NCBI GenBank assembly: GCA_023386885.1
Contig: JAEWIX010000064.1
Span: 124,001 to 188,000, forward strand
From: Pseudomonadota bacterium
GTDB lineage: Bacteria > Pseudomonadota > Alphaproteobacteria > Rhizobiales > Xanthobacteraceae
Reading direction: 5' to 3'
Length of the DNA: 64,000 nucleotides
Part shown: in pieces, positions 27,802 to 36,565 of the stretch
Layout of the letters: each line of letters begins with the position of its first letter
Position numbering within the stretch: position 1 is the stretch's first letter
The notes under the pieces: generated by a model
Databases searched by the model: none
Told to the model about the DNA's origin: nothing
Seen by the model: only the letters and a program-made list of their open reading frames with translations
Position numbers and translations under genes: made by a program

Positions 27802-29685
27802 GTGCACATTGAAACATCGGATCTGCCGGTCGGCGCGAAGGTTTCCACACCTCCGCGCCGCTCGGTGCTGGGAACGTTCGATCATTGGCTTGGGCTGCTG
27901 GTCGAAATTCCGACGGCGGTGCTGGTGGTGGTCGAGATCATCATCCTGTTTGCCGGCGTGGTGTCGCGCTACGTCTTTCACAGTCCGCTGATTTGGTCGG
28001 ACGAACTGGCCTCGATCCTGTTTCTCTGGCTCGCCATGCTGGGCGCCGTGTTGGCGCTGCGCCGGTCCGAGCACATGCGGATGACGGCACTGGTCGCAGG
28101 CTCTCGGCCGGCGATGCGCGCCTATCTCGAAACCGTGGCACTCTGCTCGGCGCTGGCCTTCCTGGCGCTGATTGCCCTGCCATCGTGGGAATATGCCTAC
28201 GAGGAAAGCTTCATCACCACACCGGCGCTGGAGATATCCAATAGCTGGCGCGCGGCCGCGCTGCCGGTCGGCATCGGTTTGATGGGGATATTCGCCCTGC
28301 TCCAACTGACGCGTATTCGCAATATCCGCGTGTTGCTTGCGGCGCTTGTTTCCGTGGCCGTGGTGATTGCCGTGCTGTGGTTGTTGCAACCCTGGCTGCG
28401 GCAACTCGGCAACCTCAACCTGATCATTTTCTTTGTGCTGGTAGCCGGCTCCTGCGTGCTGGCGGGAGTGCCGATCGCGTTCGCATTCGGCCTGGCGGTG
28501 CTGGGCTATCTGGCGTTGACGACCCATACGCCGCTGATGGTGCTGGTCGGCCGGATGGACGAGGGCATGAGCCATCTCATCCTGCTGGCGGTGCCGCTGT
28601 TCGTCTTCCTTGGGCTACTGATCGAAATGACCGGCATGGCGCGCGCTATGGTCGGCTTCCTCGCCAATCTGCTCGGTCATGTCCGTGGTGGCCTGCATTA
28701 CGTGCTGATCGGCGCGATGTATCTCGTATCCGGCATTTCCGGTTCAAAAGCCGCCGACATGGCGGCCGTGGCGCCGGTGCTGTTTCCCGAAATGAAGACG
28801 CGCGGTGCCAAGCCGGGCGATTTGGTCGCCCTGCTCTCGGCCACCGGCGCGCAAACCGAGACCATTCCGCCGAGCCTTGTCTTGATCACCATCGGCTCCG
28901 TCACAGGCGTGTCGATCGCGGCATTGTTCACTGGCGGCATGTTGCCCGGCGCGGTGCTGGCGGTGACGTTGTCGGCGCTGGTGTGGTGGCGCTATCGCCA
29001 TGAAGACCTTGGGCATGTCGAGAAGGTCGGCCTGCCGGAAATCCTCCGCAGCTTCGTCGTCGCCCTGCCCGCGCTGGCGCTGCCGTTCGTGATCCGCGCC
29101 GCCGTGGTCGAAGGCGTCGCCACCGCGACCGAGGTGTCGACTATCGGCATCGTCTATGCCGTGGTGATCGGTCTCGTCATCTATCGCCAGTTCGATTGGC
29201 GGCGCCTGCGCCCGATGCTGATCGAGACGGCGAGCTTGTCCGGCGCGATCCTGTTCATCATCGGCACCGCAACCGGCATGGCTTGGGGACTGACGCAGTC
29301 CGGCTTCTCGCGCTCGCTGGCGGCGGCAATGACCGGCCTGCCTGGCGGTTCGACCACCTTCATCGCAGTATCGATCATTGCCTTCATGATTCTCGGCAGC
29401 GTGCTGGAAGGCATTCCGGCGATCGTGCTGTTTGGACCGTTGCTGTTTCCGATCGCCCAGGCAGTCGGCGTGCACGAGGTCCATTACGCGATGATCGTGA
29501 TCCTCGCGATGGGAATCGGATTGTTCGCGCCGCCGTTCGGCGTAGGCTATTATGCGGCTTGCGCGGTCGGGCGTGTCGATCCTGCCGAGGGCGTCAAGCC
29601 GATCCTCGGCTACATGCTCGCGCTTCTGGTCGGACTGATCGTGGTCGCAGCCGTTCCGTGGATATCGATTGGGTTTATAAAGTGA
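27802..29685 (+). CDS. Fused TRAP transporter permease (DctQ-DctM)
   Basis: A 627-residue membrane protein in which the small subunit DctQ (about residues 20-185, four helices, with HSPLIWSDELASILFLWL) is joined to the large subunit DctM (about 210-627, around 12 helices). DctM marks include GSKAADMAAVAPVLFPEM and ATGAQTETIPPS. Sodium-driven organic-acid uptake is the expected role, working with the binding protein encoded just before it. The start is a GTG at 27802 with a weak GGATC-type site. The fusion is known in some TRAP families. No stop or frameshift separates the halves. Confidence 0.92.
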   Translation: MHIETSDLPVGAKVSTPPRRSVLGTFDHWLGLLVEIPTAVLVVVEIIILFAGVVSRYVFHSPLIWSDELASILFLWLAMLGAVLALRRSEHMRMTALVAGSRPAMRAYLETVALCSALAFLALIALPSWEYAYEESFITTPALEISNSWRAAALPVGIGLMGIFALLQLTRIRNIRVLLAALVSVAVVIAVLWLLQPWLRQLGNLNLIIFFVLVAGSCVLAGVPIAFAFGLAVLGYLALTTHTPLMVLVGRMDEGMSHLILLAVPLFVFLGLLIEMTGMARAMVGFLANLLGHVRGGLHYVLIGAMYLVSGISGSKAADMAAVAPVLFPEMKTRGAKPGDLVALLSATGAQTETIPPSLVLITIGSVTGVSIAALFTGGMLPGAVLAVTLSALVWWRYRHEDLGHVEKVGLPEILRSFVVALPALALPFVIRAAVVEGVATATEVSTIGIVYAVVIGLVIYRQFDWRRLRPMLIETASLSGAILFIIGTATGMAWGLTQSGFSRSLAAAMTGLPGGSTTFIAVSIIAFMILGSVLEGIPAIVLFGPLLFPIAQAVGVHEVHYAMIVILAMGIGLFAPPFGVGYYAACAVGRVDPAEGVKPILGYMLALLVGLIVVAAVPWISIGFIK

Positions 29686-29722
29686 TTAATTACAAAATCT
29701 TGCGCCAATAGGCTTGACCATC

Positions 29723-29750
29723 TTGTTATGAATCCGGCGCATTCTAACAA
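29723..29750. promoter_or_regulatory. Candidate operator upstream of the acyl-CoA synthetase gene
   Basis: TTGTTATGAAT (29723-29733) and ATTCTAACAA (29741-29750) are inverted arms that differ by one inserted base, around a 7-base GC-rich centre. TTGACC at 29714-29719 just before it could be a -35 element. A wider pair, CAAAATCTT (29693-29701) and AAGATTTTG (29772-29780), is a perfect 9-base inverted repeat flanking the whole region. The 112-base gap is strongly AT-rich for this genome. Confidence 0.45.
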
Positions 29751-29797
29751 AATAGATCAAACACCATATGTAAGATTTTGATCAAGCGGTGATTTTC

Positions 29798-31450
29798 ATG
29801 AAAGACAGCAGCAATCCCTATAACGTTGGCCTCGACAAGAACGCCGCCAATTTCGTGCCGCTGTCACCGCTCAGCTTTCTGTTCAGAACCGCCGCGGTCT
29901 ATCCGAACCACCTCAGCGCGGTCTACGAGGACCGCTCCTTCACCTGGTCGCAGACGCTGGACCGCTGCCGCCACGTTGCGTCGTTCTTGAGCGCACATGG
30001 GATCGGACGTGGCGACACCGTTGCTGCGATGTTGCCGAACATCCCCGCGATGAATGAAGCCCACTTCGCCGTGCCGATGACCGGCGGCGTGCTCAACGCG
30101 CTCAACATCCGGCTCGATGCCTCCGCGATCGCGTTTCAACTCGACCACGGCGGCGCAAAGGTGATCTTCGTCGATCCGGAGTTCGCCGACGTAATCGCCG
30201 AAGCCCTCACCCTCATGAAGGGACCTAAGCCGCTTGTCATCGATGTCGACGATGCTGCTTTCGAAGGTGGCCGCCGTATCGGTGAGATCGAATATGAGGC
30301 CGTGGTTGCGGCGGGCGATCCGGACTTCGTCCCGGTGACGCCGCAGGACGAATGGGAGGCCATCGCGCTCGGCTACACCTCGGGCACCACCGGCAACCCA
30401 AAGGGCGTGGTGACGCATCATCGTGGCGCGTATCTCAACGCCGTCAGCAATATCCTCGCCGGCAATCTGGGGCAGCACCCGTCTTATCTCTGGACGCTGC
30501 CGATGTTCCACTGCAACGGCTGGTGCTTCCCGTGGACGATCGCCGCGGCGGCCGGGGTCAACGTCTGCCTGCGCAAGGTCGATCCGGCGAAGATTTTCGA
30601 GGTGATCCCGAAGCACGGTGTCACCCACATGTGCGGCGCGCCGATTGTCTACAATACGCTGATCAATGCGCCCGGCGCCCCCAAGCCAAAGCCGGGCCAC
30701 CGTCCAGTGGTCGGCCTGATCGCTGGCGCGGCGCCGCCGGTCGCTGTGCTGGCGGGAGCCGAGAACATCGGCATCAAGCTGGTCCACGTTTACGGTTTGA
30801 CCGAGGTTTACGGTCCGGCGTCGGTCTGCGCCGAGCAACCGGGCTGGGACGACCTGCCGGCTGACCAGCGCGCGCAGCTCAAGCGCCGCCAGGGCGTCGC
30901 CTACCCGCTTCAGGAAGCGATCACGGTGCTCGATCCCGAGACCATGCGCGAGGTGCCGCGCGACGGCGAGACCATCGGTGAAGTGATGTTCCGCGGCAAC
31001 GTGGTGATGAAGGGCTATCTGAAGAACGAGGCGGCAACCAGGGAAGCCTTTGAGGGCGGCTGGTTTCACACCGGCGACCTCGGCGTGCTCGATCACGACG
31101 GCTACGTCATCATCAAGGATCGCTCCAAGGACATCATCATTTCCGGCGGCGAGAACGTGTCGTCGGTCGAAGTTGAGGACGTGCTCTACAAGCACTCGGC
31201 GGTGCTGTTTGCGGCCGTCGTCGCCAAGCCCGATCCGAAATGGGGCGAAGTGCCTTGCGCCTTCGTCGAACTGAAGGACGGCGCGACCGCGACCGAAGCC
31301 GATATCATCGCCTTCTGCCGCGAGCAGATGCCGGGATTCAAGACACCGAAGGCGGTTATATTCGGCGTCATCCCAAAAACCTCGACCGGCAAGATCCAGA
31401 AATTCATGCTGCGGAATCAGGTGAGTTCGGCGAAGGCGATTTCGGCGTGA
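29798..31450 (+). CDS. Acyl-CoA synthetase (AMP-forming, fatty-acid/aryl-acid type)
   Basis: A 550-residue ANL-family ligase that activates a carboxylic acid via an acyl-adenylate to the CoA thioester. The P-loop YTSGTTGNPKG lies near residue 188, the A5 motif YGLTEVYGP near 331, A7/A8 at GGWFHTGDLG and DRSKDIIISGGENVSS, and the C-terminal lysine in KTSTGKIQKF. The type resembles medium-chain fatty-acyl or methylmercaptopropionate-CoA ligases. I use ATG at 29798; a GTG at 29789 is possible. Lying behind the TRAP genes, it likely activates the imported acid (inference). Confidence 0.9.
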   Translation: MKDSSNPYNVGLDKNAANFVPLSPLSFLFRTAAVYPNHLSAVYEDRSFTWSQTLDRCRHVASFLSAHGIGRGDTVAAMLPNIPAMNEAHFAVPMTGGVLNALNIRLDASAIAFQLDHGGAKVIFVDPEFADVIAEALTLMKGPKPLVIDVDDAAFEGGRRIGEIEYEAVVAAGDPDFVPVTPQDEWEAIALGYTSGTTGNPKGVVTHHRGAYLNAVSNILAGNLGQHPSYLWTLPMFHCNGWCFPWTIAAAAGVNVCLRKVDPAKIFEVIPKHGVTHMCGAPIVYNTLINAPGAPKPKPGHRPVVGLIAGAAPPVAVLAGAENIGIKLVHVYGLTEVYGPASVCAEQPGWDDLPADQRAQLKRRQGVAYPLQEAITVLDPETMREVPRDGETIGEVMFRGNVVMKGYLKNEAATREAFEGGWFHTGDLGVLDHDGYVIIKDRSKDIIISGGENVSSVEVEDVLYKHSAVLFAAVVAKPDPKWGEVPCAFVELKDGATATEADIIAFCREQMPGFKTPKAVIFGVIPKTSTGKIQKFMLRNQVSSAKAISA

Positions 31451-31507
31451 ACCGCGGAATTGAAGACCGTCCAGCTGTTGTCTGCCGAAGAACGACCACT
31501 TCTCCCT

Positions 31508-31600
31508 CGTCATGCCCGGCCTTGTGCCGGGCATCCACGTCTTTCAGGGCGTGACGATCGACTCAAGACGTGGATGGCCGGGACGAGCCCAGCCATGACG
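31508..31600. repeat. Branched palindromic repeat, family B
   Basis: The outer ends CGTCATG and CATGACG pair. CCCGGCCTTGTGCCGGG forms an inner hairpin, and CATCCACGTCTT (31532-31543) pairs perfectly with AAGACGTGGATG (31565-31576). The result is a cloverleaf-like structure of about 93 bases between the convergent synthetase and MBL genes. I recognise the sequence type as a dispersed repeat of Bradyrhizobium/Rhodopseudomonas. It may serve as a bidirectional stop for both transcripts. Confidence 0.75.
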
Positions 31601-31622
31601 GATGACGTCGAGGGATGTCGGT

Positions 31623-32426
31623 TTAATCGGAACTCAACTCCAGCCGCATTCCGTCATAGGCAGGGATGACGCCGGGAGGCAGCTCCTTCCGCAGCACTTC
31701 ATAATCAAGGTCGGCGTGCATGTTGGTGATGACGGCGCGCTTCGGTTTGAAACGGTCGATCCACTTCAACGCGTCGCGCAAACTGAAATGGCTCGGGTGC
31801 TGCGCGTAACGCAGACCGTCGACGATCCACAGATCGAGCCCTTCGAGAGCCGGCCAGCTTTCTTCCGGAATGTCGTGCAAGTCCGGCGTATAGGCGGCAT
31901 CGCCGATGCGATAACCGAGCGCCGGGATATTGCCGTGCGCCACCAGAAACGCCGATAGCGTCATTGGGCCGCCCTTGCCGTCGATGGTACGGCTTTCACC
32001 GGCCTCGATCGAACAATTGTCGAGGATTGGCGGATAATCGCTGCCCGGCGGCGAGGTGAAGCAATAGGAGAAACGCGACAGGATATCTTTGCTTGTCGAC
32101 TGATTCAGATAGACCGGAATGCGACGACGTTGATGCAGCACCACGGAACGCAGATCATCGATGCCGTGAGTCTGGTCCGCATGTTCATGCGTCAGGAACA
32201 CCGCGTCGATGTGATCGACATCGGCGTCGATCAACTGTTCGCGCAAGTCAGGCGAGGTGTCGATCACCACGCGGGTGACACCATGCTCCGAGCGCCGCTC
32301 CGCCATCATCGAGCAGCGGCGGCGGCGGTTCTTCGGATTGGCGGGATCACATGCGCCCCATCCCAGTGCCGGACGCGGTACGCCGGCGGACGAACCGCAG
32401 CCGAGAATGGTCAGCGTGGTCGTCAT
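31623..32426 (-). CDS. MBL-fold metallo-hydrolase (PhnP-like)
   Basis: A 267-residue metallo-beta-lactamase-fold protein. It begins with TLTILGCGSSAGVPRP, as in PhnP/RNase Z-like phosphodiesterases. The metal motif reads THEHADQTHG: the usual HxHxDH has Gln in place of the last His, with a further His two residues on. The substrate may be a cyclic phosphate or nucleotide (inference). It overlaps tatD by 4 bases (ATGA) and is the last gene of the operon that starts at dacA. Confidence 0.87.
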   Translation of the reverse strand: MTTTLTILGCGSSAGVPRPALGWGACDPANPKNRRRRCSMMAERRSEHGVTRVVIDTSPDLREQLIDADVDHIDAVFLTHEHADQTHGIDDLRSVVLHQRRRIPVYLNQSTSKDILSRFSYCFTSPPGSDYPPILDNCSIEAGESRTIDGKGGPMTLSAFLVAHGNIPALGYRIGDAAYTPDLHDIPEESWPALEGLDLWIVDGLRYAQHPSHFSLRDALKWIDRFKPKRAVITNMHADLDYEVLRKELPPGVIPAYDGMRLELSSD

Positions 32427-33211
32427 GCGGTCGGCGCCGGTACTTTGCTGAACAGACGAAAGAAGTTTTCCGTCGTCTGTCGCGCGATCTCGTCAGGCGA
32501 AACGCCGCGCGCGTCCGCTAACACCCTCGCGACATCGACGACATAAGCAGGCTCGTTGCGCTTGCCGCGATGCTTGCCCGGCGCGAGATACGGCGAGTCG
32601 GTTTCGACCATGATGCGGTCGGCAGGCAGTTCGGCAGCCAAGTCGCGCAAAGCCTGCGACTTCTTGAAGGTGATGATGCCGGTGAACGAGATCGACAGTC
32701 CGAGATCGATCGCCTTCATCGCAAGCTCGCGGCCGCCGGTGTAGCAATGCAGCACCGCGCGAAACGGCCCTTTCGCCATTTCGTCCTCGAGGATACGACC
32801 GCACGCGTCATCCGCCTCGCGCGTATGAATCACCAGCGGCAGGCTGGTGGCGCGTGCCGCGGCGATATGCGCGCGAAAGCCACGCTCTTGCGCTTCGGGG
32901 GGCGAACCGTTGTCGTAGAAATTATCGAGCCCGGCCTCACCCAGAGCGACGACTTTCGGATGCTGCGTCAGCGCGATCAATTCGTCCGGCGCAATACCGT
33001 CTTCCTCATCGGCATGATGCGGATGCGTGCCGACCGAACAATAGACGTTGGGGAAACGCTCCGCGATTGCGCGCAGCTTCGCCTGCTCCCTCACCCGCGT
33101 CGAGATCGTCACCATGCGGCCGACACCCGCCGCTTCCGCACGCGCGACGACGGCATCCAGTTCTTCGGCGAAGTCGGGAAAATCGAGATGGCAGTGACTA
33201 TCGACCAGCAT
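32423..33211 (-). CDS. tatD: TatD family metal-dependent deoxyribonuclease
   Basis: A 262-residue TIM-barrel hydrolase of the TatD/YcfH group, with DNase activity in relatives. The first metal motif is DSHCHLD (H6 and H8). Later motifs are GEAGLDNFYD with the bridging Glu, HTREA, HCYTGG and ETDSPYLAPGKHRGKRNEP, all typical. The ATG at 33211 starts directly before the conserved strand; the open frame upstream to 33310 overlaps metG and is ignored. metG ends 13 bases upstream, the same order as in many alphaproteobacteria. Confidence 0.93.
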   Translation of the reverse strand: MLVDSHCHLDFPDFAEELDAVVARAEAAGVGRMVTISTRVREQAKLRAIAERFPNVYCSVGTHPHHADEEDGIAPDELIALTQHPKVVALGEAGLDNFYDNGSPPEAQERGFRAHIAAARATSLPLVIHTREADDACGRILEDEMAKGPFRAVLHCYTGGRELAMKAIDLGLSISFTGIITFKKSQALRDLAAELPADRIMVETDSPYLAPGKHRGKRNEPAYVVDVARVLADARGVSPDEIARQTTENFFRLFSKVPAPTA

Positions 33212-33224
33212 CTTGGGTAACGGC

Positions 33225-34793
33225 CTATTCGTCCTTCGGTTCGACATAGCGCGGAAAGATCGGCGCGGGTGGCGGCAACGCCGTGCCGGGCGCGATGCGT
33301 GTCGCACCACCGAGATGGCCGAAATCGCGTGCGTCCGCCGACACGCCGAGGATATCGAGCAGCTTTGCCGCAGAGGACGGCATCACCGGCTGCGCGAGAA
33401 TGGCGATCTGCCGCAGCACTTCGGCGGTGACGTAGAGCACCGTGCGCTGACGCGCGGGATCGGTCTTGGCCAATGCCCACGGCGCCTCGCCCGCGAAGTA
33501 ACGGTTCGCTTCCGCGACGACAGCCCACACCGCGCTCAGATAATGGTGAATCTGCTCCGTCTCCATCGCGGTGCGCGCCAGCGCGACCATGCCGTCAGCC
33601 CGCGCGAGGATCGCCTTGTCGTTATCGCTGAACGTGCCCGGCTCCGGCAACACGCCGCCGCACTGCTTCGCGATCATCGTCAGCGAACGCTGCGCCAGAT
33701 TGCCGAGGTCGTTGGCAAGATCGGCGTTGATGCGCGCGACGATCGCCTCGTGATTGTAACTGCCGTCCTGCCCGAACGAGACTTCGCGCAGGAAGAAGTA
33801 GCGGATCTGATCGACGCCGTACTGCGTGGCGAAATCGAACGGACTGACGACATTGCCGACCGACTTCGACATCTTCTCGCCACGGTTCAACAGAAACCCA
33901 TGGCTGAACACGCGATGCGGCACCTCGACGCCGGCCGCCATCAGGAACGCCGGCCAATATACCGCGTGGAAGCGCACGATATCCTTGCCGATGACATGCA
34001 GGTTCGCCGGCCAGTAGCGCTTGAACAGATCGCTGCCGACGTCGGGATAACCGACGCCGGTGATGTAGTTGGTCAGCGCATCGATCCAGACATACATCAC
34101 GTGCTTCGGCGCGCCGGGCACGTGAATGCCCCAATCGAAGGTGGTGCGGGAGATCGACAGATCCTGCAATCCACCGCGCACGAAACTTGCGACTTCATTG
34201 AGCCGTTCGCGCGGCAGCACGAAATCCGGCACACGCTTGTAGAAGTCGAGCAGCTTGTCCTGATAGGCCGACAGCCGGAAGAAATAGGTTTCCTCCTCGG
34301 TCCACTCCACCGGCGAGCCGAGCGGCTCGCGACGCACGCCATCGGGGCCGACGGTGGTTTCATCCTCGGCGAAGTAGGCTTCCTGACGCACCGAATACCA
34401 GCCGGCATATTTGTCGAGATAGATGTCGCCATTCTTCTCGATCGCCTGCCACAACGCCTGACACGACCGCTCATGGCGCGGTTCGGTGGTGCGGATGTAA
34501 TCGTCGTAGGAAATGTCGAGCGCCGCCATCATCTCGCGAAAGCGCGCGGAATTGCGATCTGCCAATTGCAACGGCGAGAGGCCTTCGGCGATGGCCGTCT
34601 GCTGCATCTTCAGACCATGCTCGTCGGTGCCAGTCATGAAGCGGACGTCGTAGCCGTCGAGCCGACGGAACCGCGCGATCGTATCCGATGCCATCGCAGT
34701 ATAGGCGTGGCCGATATGCGGCTCGCCGTTGGGATAGAAGATCGGCGTCGTGAGGAAGTAACGCGGACGGGATTCTTCAGACTGTGACGCCAT
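33225..34793 (-). CDS. metG: Methionyl-tRNA synthetase
   Basis: A 522-residue class I synthetase charging tRNA-Met for both elongation and initiation. The HIGH motif is PHIGHAY (26-29) and the KMSKS motif sits near residue 305 (GEKMSKSVGN). The connective domain lacks the four-cysteine zinc knuckle seen in E. coli, and the C-terminal EMAP-like dimerisation domain is absent, as in other alphaproteobacterial MetG. The ATG at 34793 is preferred over a TTG three codons upstream. It sits between holB and tatD. Confidence 0.96.
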   Translation of the reverse strand: MASQSEESRPRYFLTTPIFYPNGEPHIGHAYTAMASDTIARFRRLDGYDVRFMTGTDEHGLKMQQTAIAEGLSPLQLADRNSARFREMMAALDISYDDYIRTTEPRHERSCQALWQAIEKNGDIYLDKYAGWYSVRQEAYFAEDETTVGPDGVRREPLGSPVEWTEEETYFFRLSAYQDKLLDFYKRVPDFVLPRERLNEVASFVRGGLQDLSISRTTFDWGIHVPGAPKHVMYVWIDALTNYITGVGYPDVGSDLFKRYWPANLHVIGKDIVRFHAVYWPAFLMAAGVEVPHRVFSHGFLLNRGEKMSKSVGNVVSPFDFATQYGVDQIRYFFLREVSFGQDGSYNHEAIVARINADLANDLGNLAQRSLTMIAKQCGGVLPEPGTFSDNDKAILARADGMVALARTAMETEQIHHYLSAVWAVVAEANRYFAGEAPWALAKTDPARQRTVLYVTAEVLRQIAILAQPVMPSSAAKLLDILGVSADARDFGHLGGATRIAPGTALPPPAPIFPRYVEPKDE

Positions 34794-34841
34794 TTGCTGC
34801 AATCGGATGCTTGAGAGGATGAGGTGGCCGGGAGCGCGGTA

Positions 34842-35876
34842 TCAGCGCGTCGCCTCCGACAGTTGATCGAATACAGAAAAAACCAGCGGTTTTCGATCGA
34901 GATTGAAGGATTCGACGTCGCGCGCGGCGCGGCTGATCTTTTCCCATACCTCCGCCAAGCGCGCAAGTTGGGCCAGATCGGCGTTGGTCACGTCGCCGCG
35001 CAACTTGCCGGTTACCCAACGGTCGACACTGTCGGTAAAGGCTGCGAGCGTGGTCCGGTCGCTGCCGCCGAGCGCATCGCCGAGGGCATGAAGTTGGCGC
35101 TGATCGATGTGAGGCAATGCATCAAGCAGTTCGGCGGTCCGCTGGTGCAGCTTGAGGGCGTTGCCGCTCATGAGATTGAGCGCGCGCCCCACACTGCCCT
35201 CGGAGACGGCGGCGGCCTCGATCACAGCCGGCGCATCGGGCGCCTCGCCCGTTGCCGTCGCCACCGCAGCCGCGACATCCGACGGCGTCAGCGGCCGCAA
35301 CGCCAGCCTGCGGCATCGCGATTGGATGGTCGGTAGCACCTTGCCGGGGGCATGACTGAGCAGCAGCAGGATCGAGCGGCGCGGAGGTTCTTCCAAAATC
35401 TTGAGCAGCGCATTGGCCGCGTTGGCGTTGAATTCATCGACCGTGTCGACGATGCAAACGCGCCAGCCATCGACCGCCGCCGTGGAGCCGAAAAATTCGA
35501 TGGTGCGGCGCGTATCGTCGACGGTGATGAAGTTTCGCAGCACGCCCTTTTCGTTGAGTCCGCGTTGCAATGTCAGCAACCCGCCATGCGCGCCGGACGC
35601 CACCTGCCGCGTCACCGGATGAGATTCATCGACGTGGAGCGACGAGGCTTGCTGCACGCCTGGCGCGGCCGGGTCGCGATGTGCGAGCACGAAACGCGCC
35701 ATCCGATAGGCCAGTGTCGCCTTGCCGATCCCCTGCGCGCCGCCGATCAGCCAGGCGTGGGGAATGCGGCCACTGCGGTAAGCATCAAGCAGCGTTTGCT
35801 CGGCATCGTGATGACCGAACAGCGCCGTGGTCAGTCGCGGTTCGCGAATTTCGGCTTCGGTTGCGCGAGGGCTCAT
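34842..35876 (-). CDS. holB: DNA polymerase III delta' subunit
   Basis: A 344-residue clamp-loader subunit. The P-loop-like GGAQGIGKAT (45-54) and the stretch NAANALLKILEEPP, the DnaX/HolB hallmark, are clear, followed by sensor-like LLLLSHAPGKVLPTIQSRCRRL with SRC. The typical zinc-binding cysteines of E. coli delta' are missing, as in many alphaproteobacterial HolB. The start at 35876 overlaps the tmk stop by 4 bases, supporting cotranslation. Confidence 0.94.
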   Translation of the reverse strand: MSPRATEAEIREPRLTTALFGHHDAEQTLLDAYRSGRIPHAWLIGGAQGIGKATLAYRMARFVLAHRDPAAPGVQQASSLHVDESHPVTRQVASGAHGGLLTLQRGLNEKGVLRNFITVDDTRRTIEFFGSTAAVDGWRVCIVDTVDEFNANAANALLKILEEPPRRSILLLLSHAPGKVLPTIQSRCRRLALRPLTPSDVAAAVATATGEAPDAPAVIEAAAVSEGSVGRALNLMSGNALKLHQRTAELLDALPHIDQRQLHALGDALGGSDRTTLAAFTDSVDRWVTGKLRGDVTNADLAQLARLAEVWEKISRAARDVESFNLDRKPLVFSVFDQLSEATR

Positions 35877-36565
35877 GTTTGCTGCGCCTCTGGCTGTTTG
35901 GCAAGCAGATGCCGCTGATGCAATGCCGACCATATAGCATCGGTTACATGTTCGCGCGGTTGGGTGGCATCGATGACAACACAACGCTCCGGCTCACGGG
36001 CCGCGATCGCGCGGTAGCCCTCGCGCAGTGTGCGGTGAAAATCGATGTTCTCAGCCTCAAAACGGTCGGGCGTGTCGGCCCCGCGACGGCGGGTGGCGCG
36101 CTGCATCCCGACTTCCACGGGAACGTCAAGAATGAAGGTCAGATCGGGCTTCAAAGATCCGATGGTGACGCGCTCCATGGCATCGAGTACGCGCAGATCG
36201 ACCTTTCCCGCATGGCCCTGATAGACTCGCGTGGAGTCCGCGAAACGGTCGCACAAGACCCAGACATTTTGCGCCAATGCCGGCTCGATGACGGTGCGGA
36301 CATGATCGTCGCGCGCGGCGATGAAGAGCAAGGTCTCGGCTTCCGCGCCGAGCATCTTGCCGACGCCGGATAAAAGAACGTGGCGGATGATTTCCGCGCC
36401 GGGCGAACCGCCGGGTTCGCGGGTCACGATGGCGCGCACGCCTTCCGCATCCAGCCGCTCCGCGAGGAGCCTGATCTGGGTCGATTTTCCGGAGCCTTCG
36501 CCGCCTTCGAAAGTGATGAAGCGGCCACGTGTCGCGGTGTTCGCCGCACTGGTTTCCGCGGTCAT
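35873..36565 (-). CDS. tmk: Thymidylate kinase
   Basis: A 230-residue P-loop kinase converting dTMP to dTDP. The P-loop is EGGEGSGKST (20-29), and DRFADSTRVYQG provides the DRF/Y motif for dTMP binding. The lid region RRRGADTPDRFE follows. The ATG at 36565 shares one base with the dacA stop (TGATG), and the 3' end overlaps holB by 4 bases, so dacA-tmk-holB form one tightly packed unit. The reading frame continues far upstream inside dacA, but the conserved part begins at GRFITFEGG. Confidence 0.96.
   Translation of the reverse strand: MTAETSAANTATRGRFITFEGGEGSGKSTQIRLLAERLDAEGVRAIVTREPGGSPGAEIIRHVLLSGVGKMLGAEAETLLFIAARDDHVRTVIEPALAQNVWVLCDRFADSTRVYQGHAGKVDLRVLDAMERVTIGSLKPDLTFILDVPVEVGMQRATRRRGADTPDRFEAENIDFHRTLREGYRAIAAREPERCVVIDATQPREHVTDAIWSALHQRHLLAKQPEAQQT

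Noticed and set aside
29864..31534. A 556-residue minus-strand frame opposite the acyl-CoA synthetase
   Set aside because: The sense strand carries all ANL motifs; the antisense frame has no domain and mirrors the third-position GC bias.
33213..34787. A 524-residue plus-strand frame opposite metG
   Set aside because: metG is unmistakable with HIGH and KMSKS; the opposite frame shows only shadow composition.
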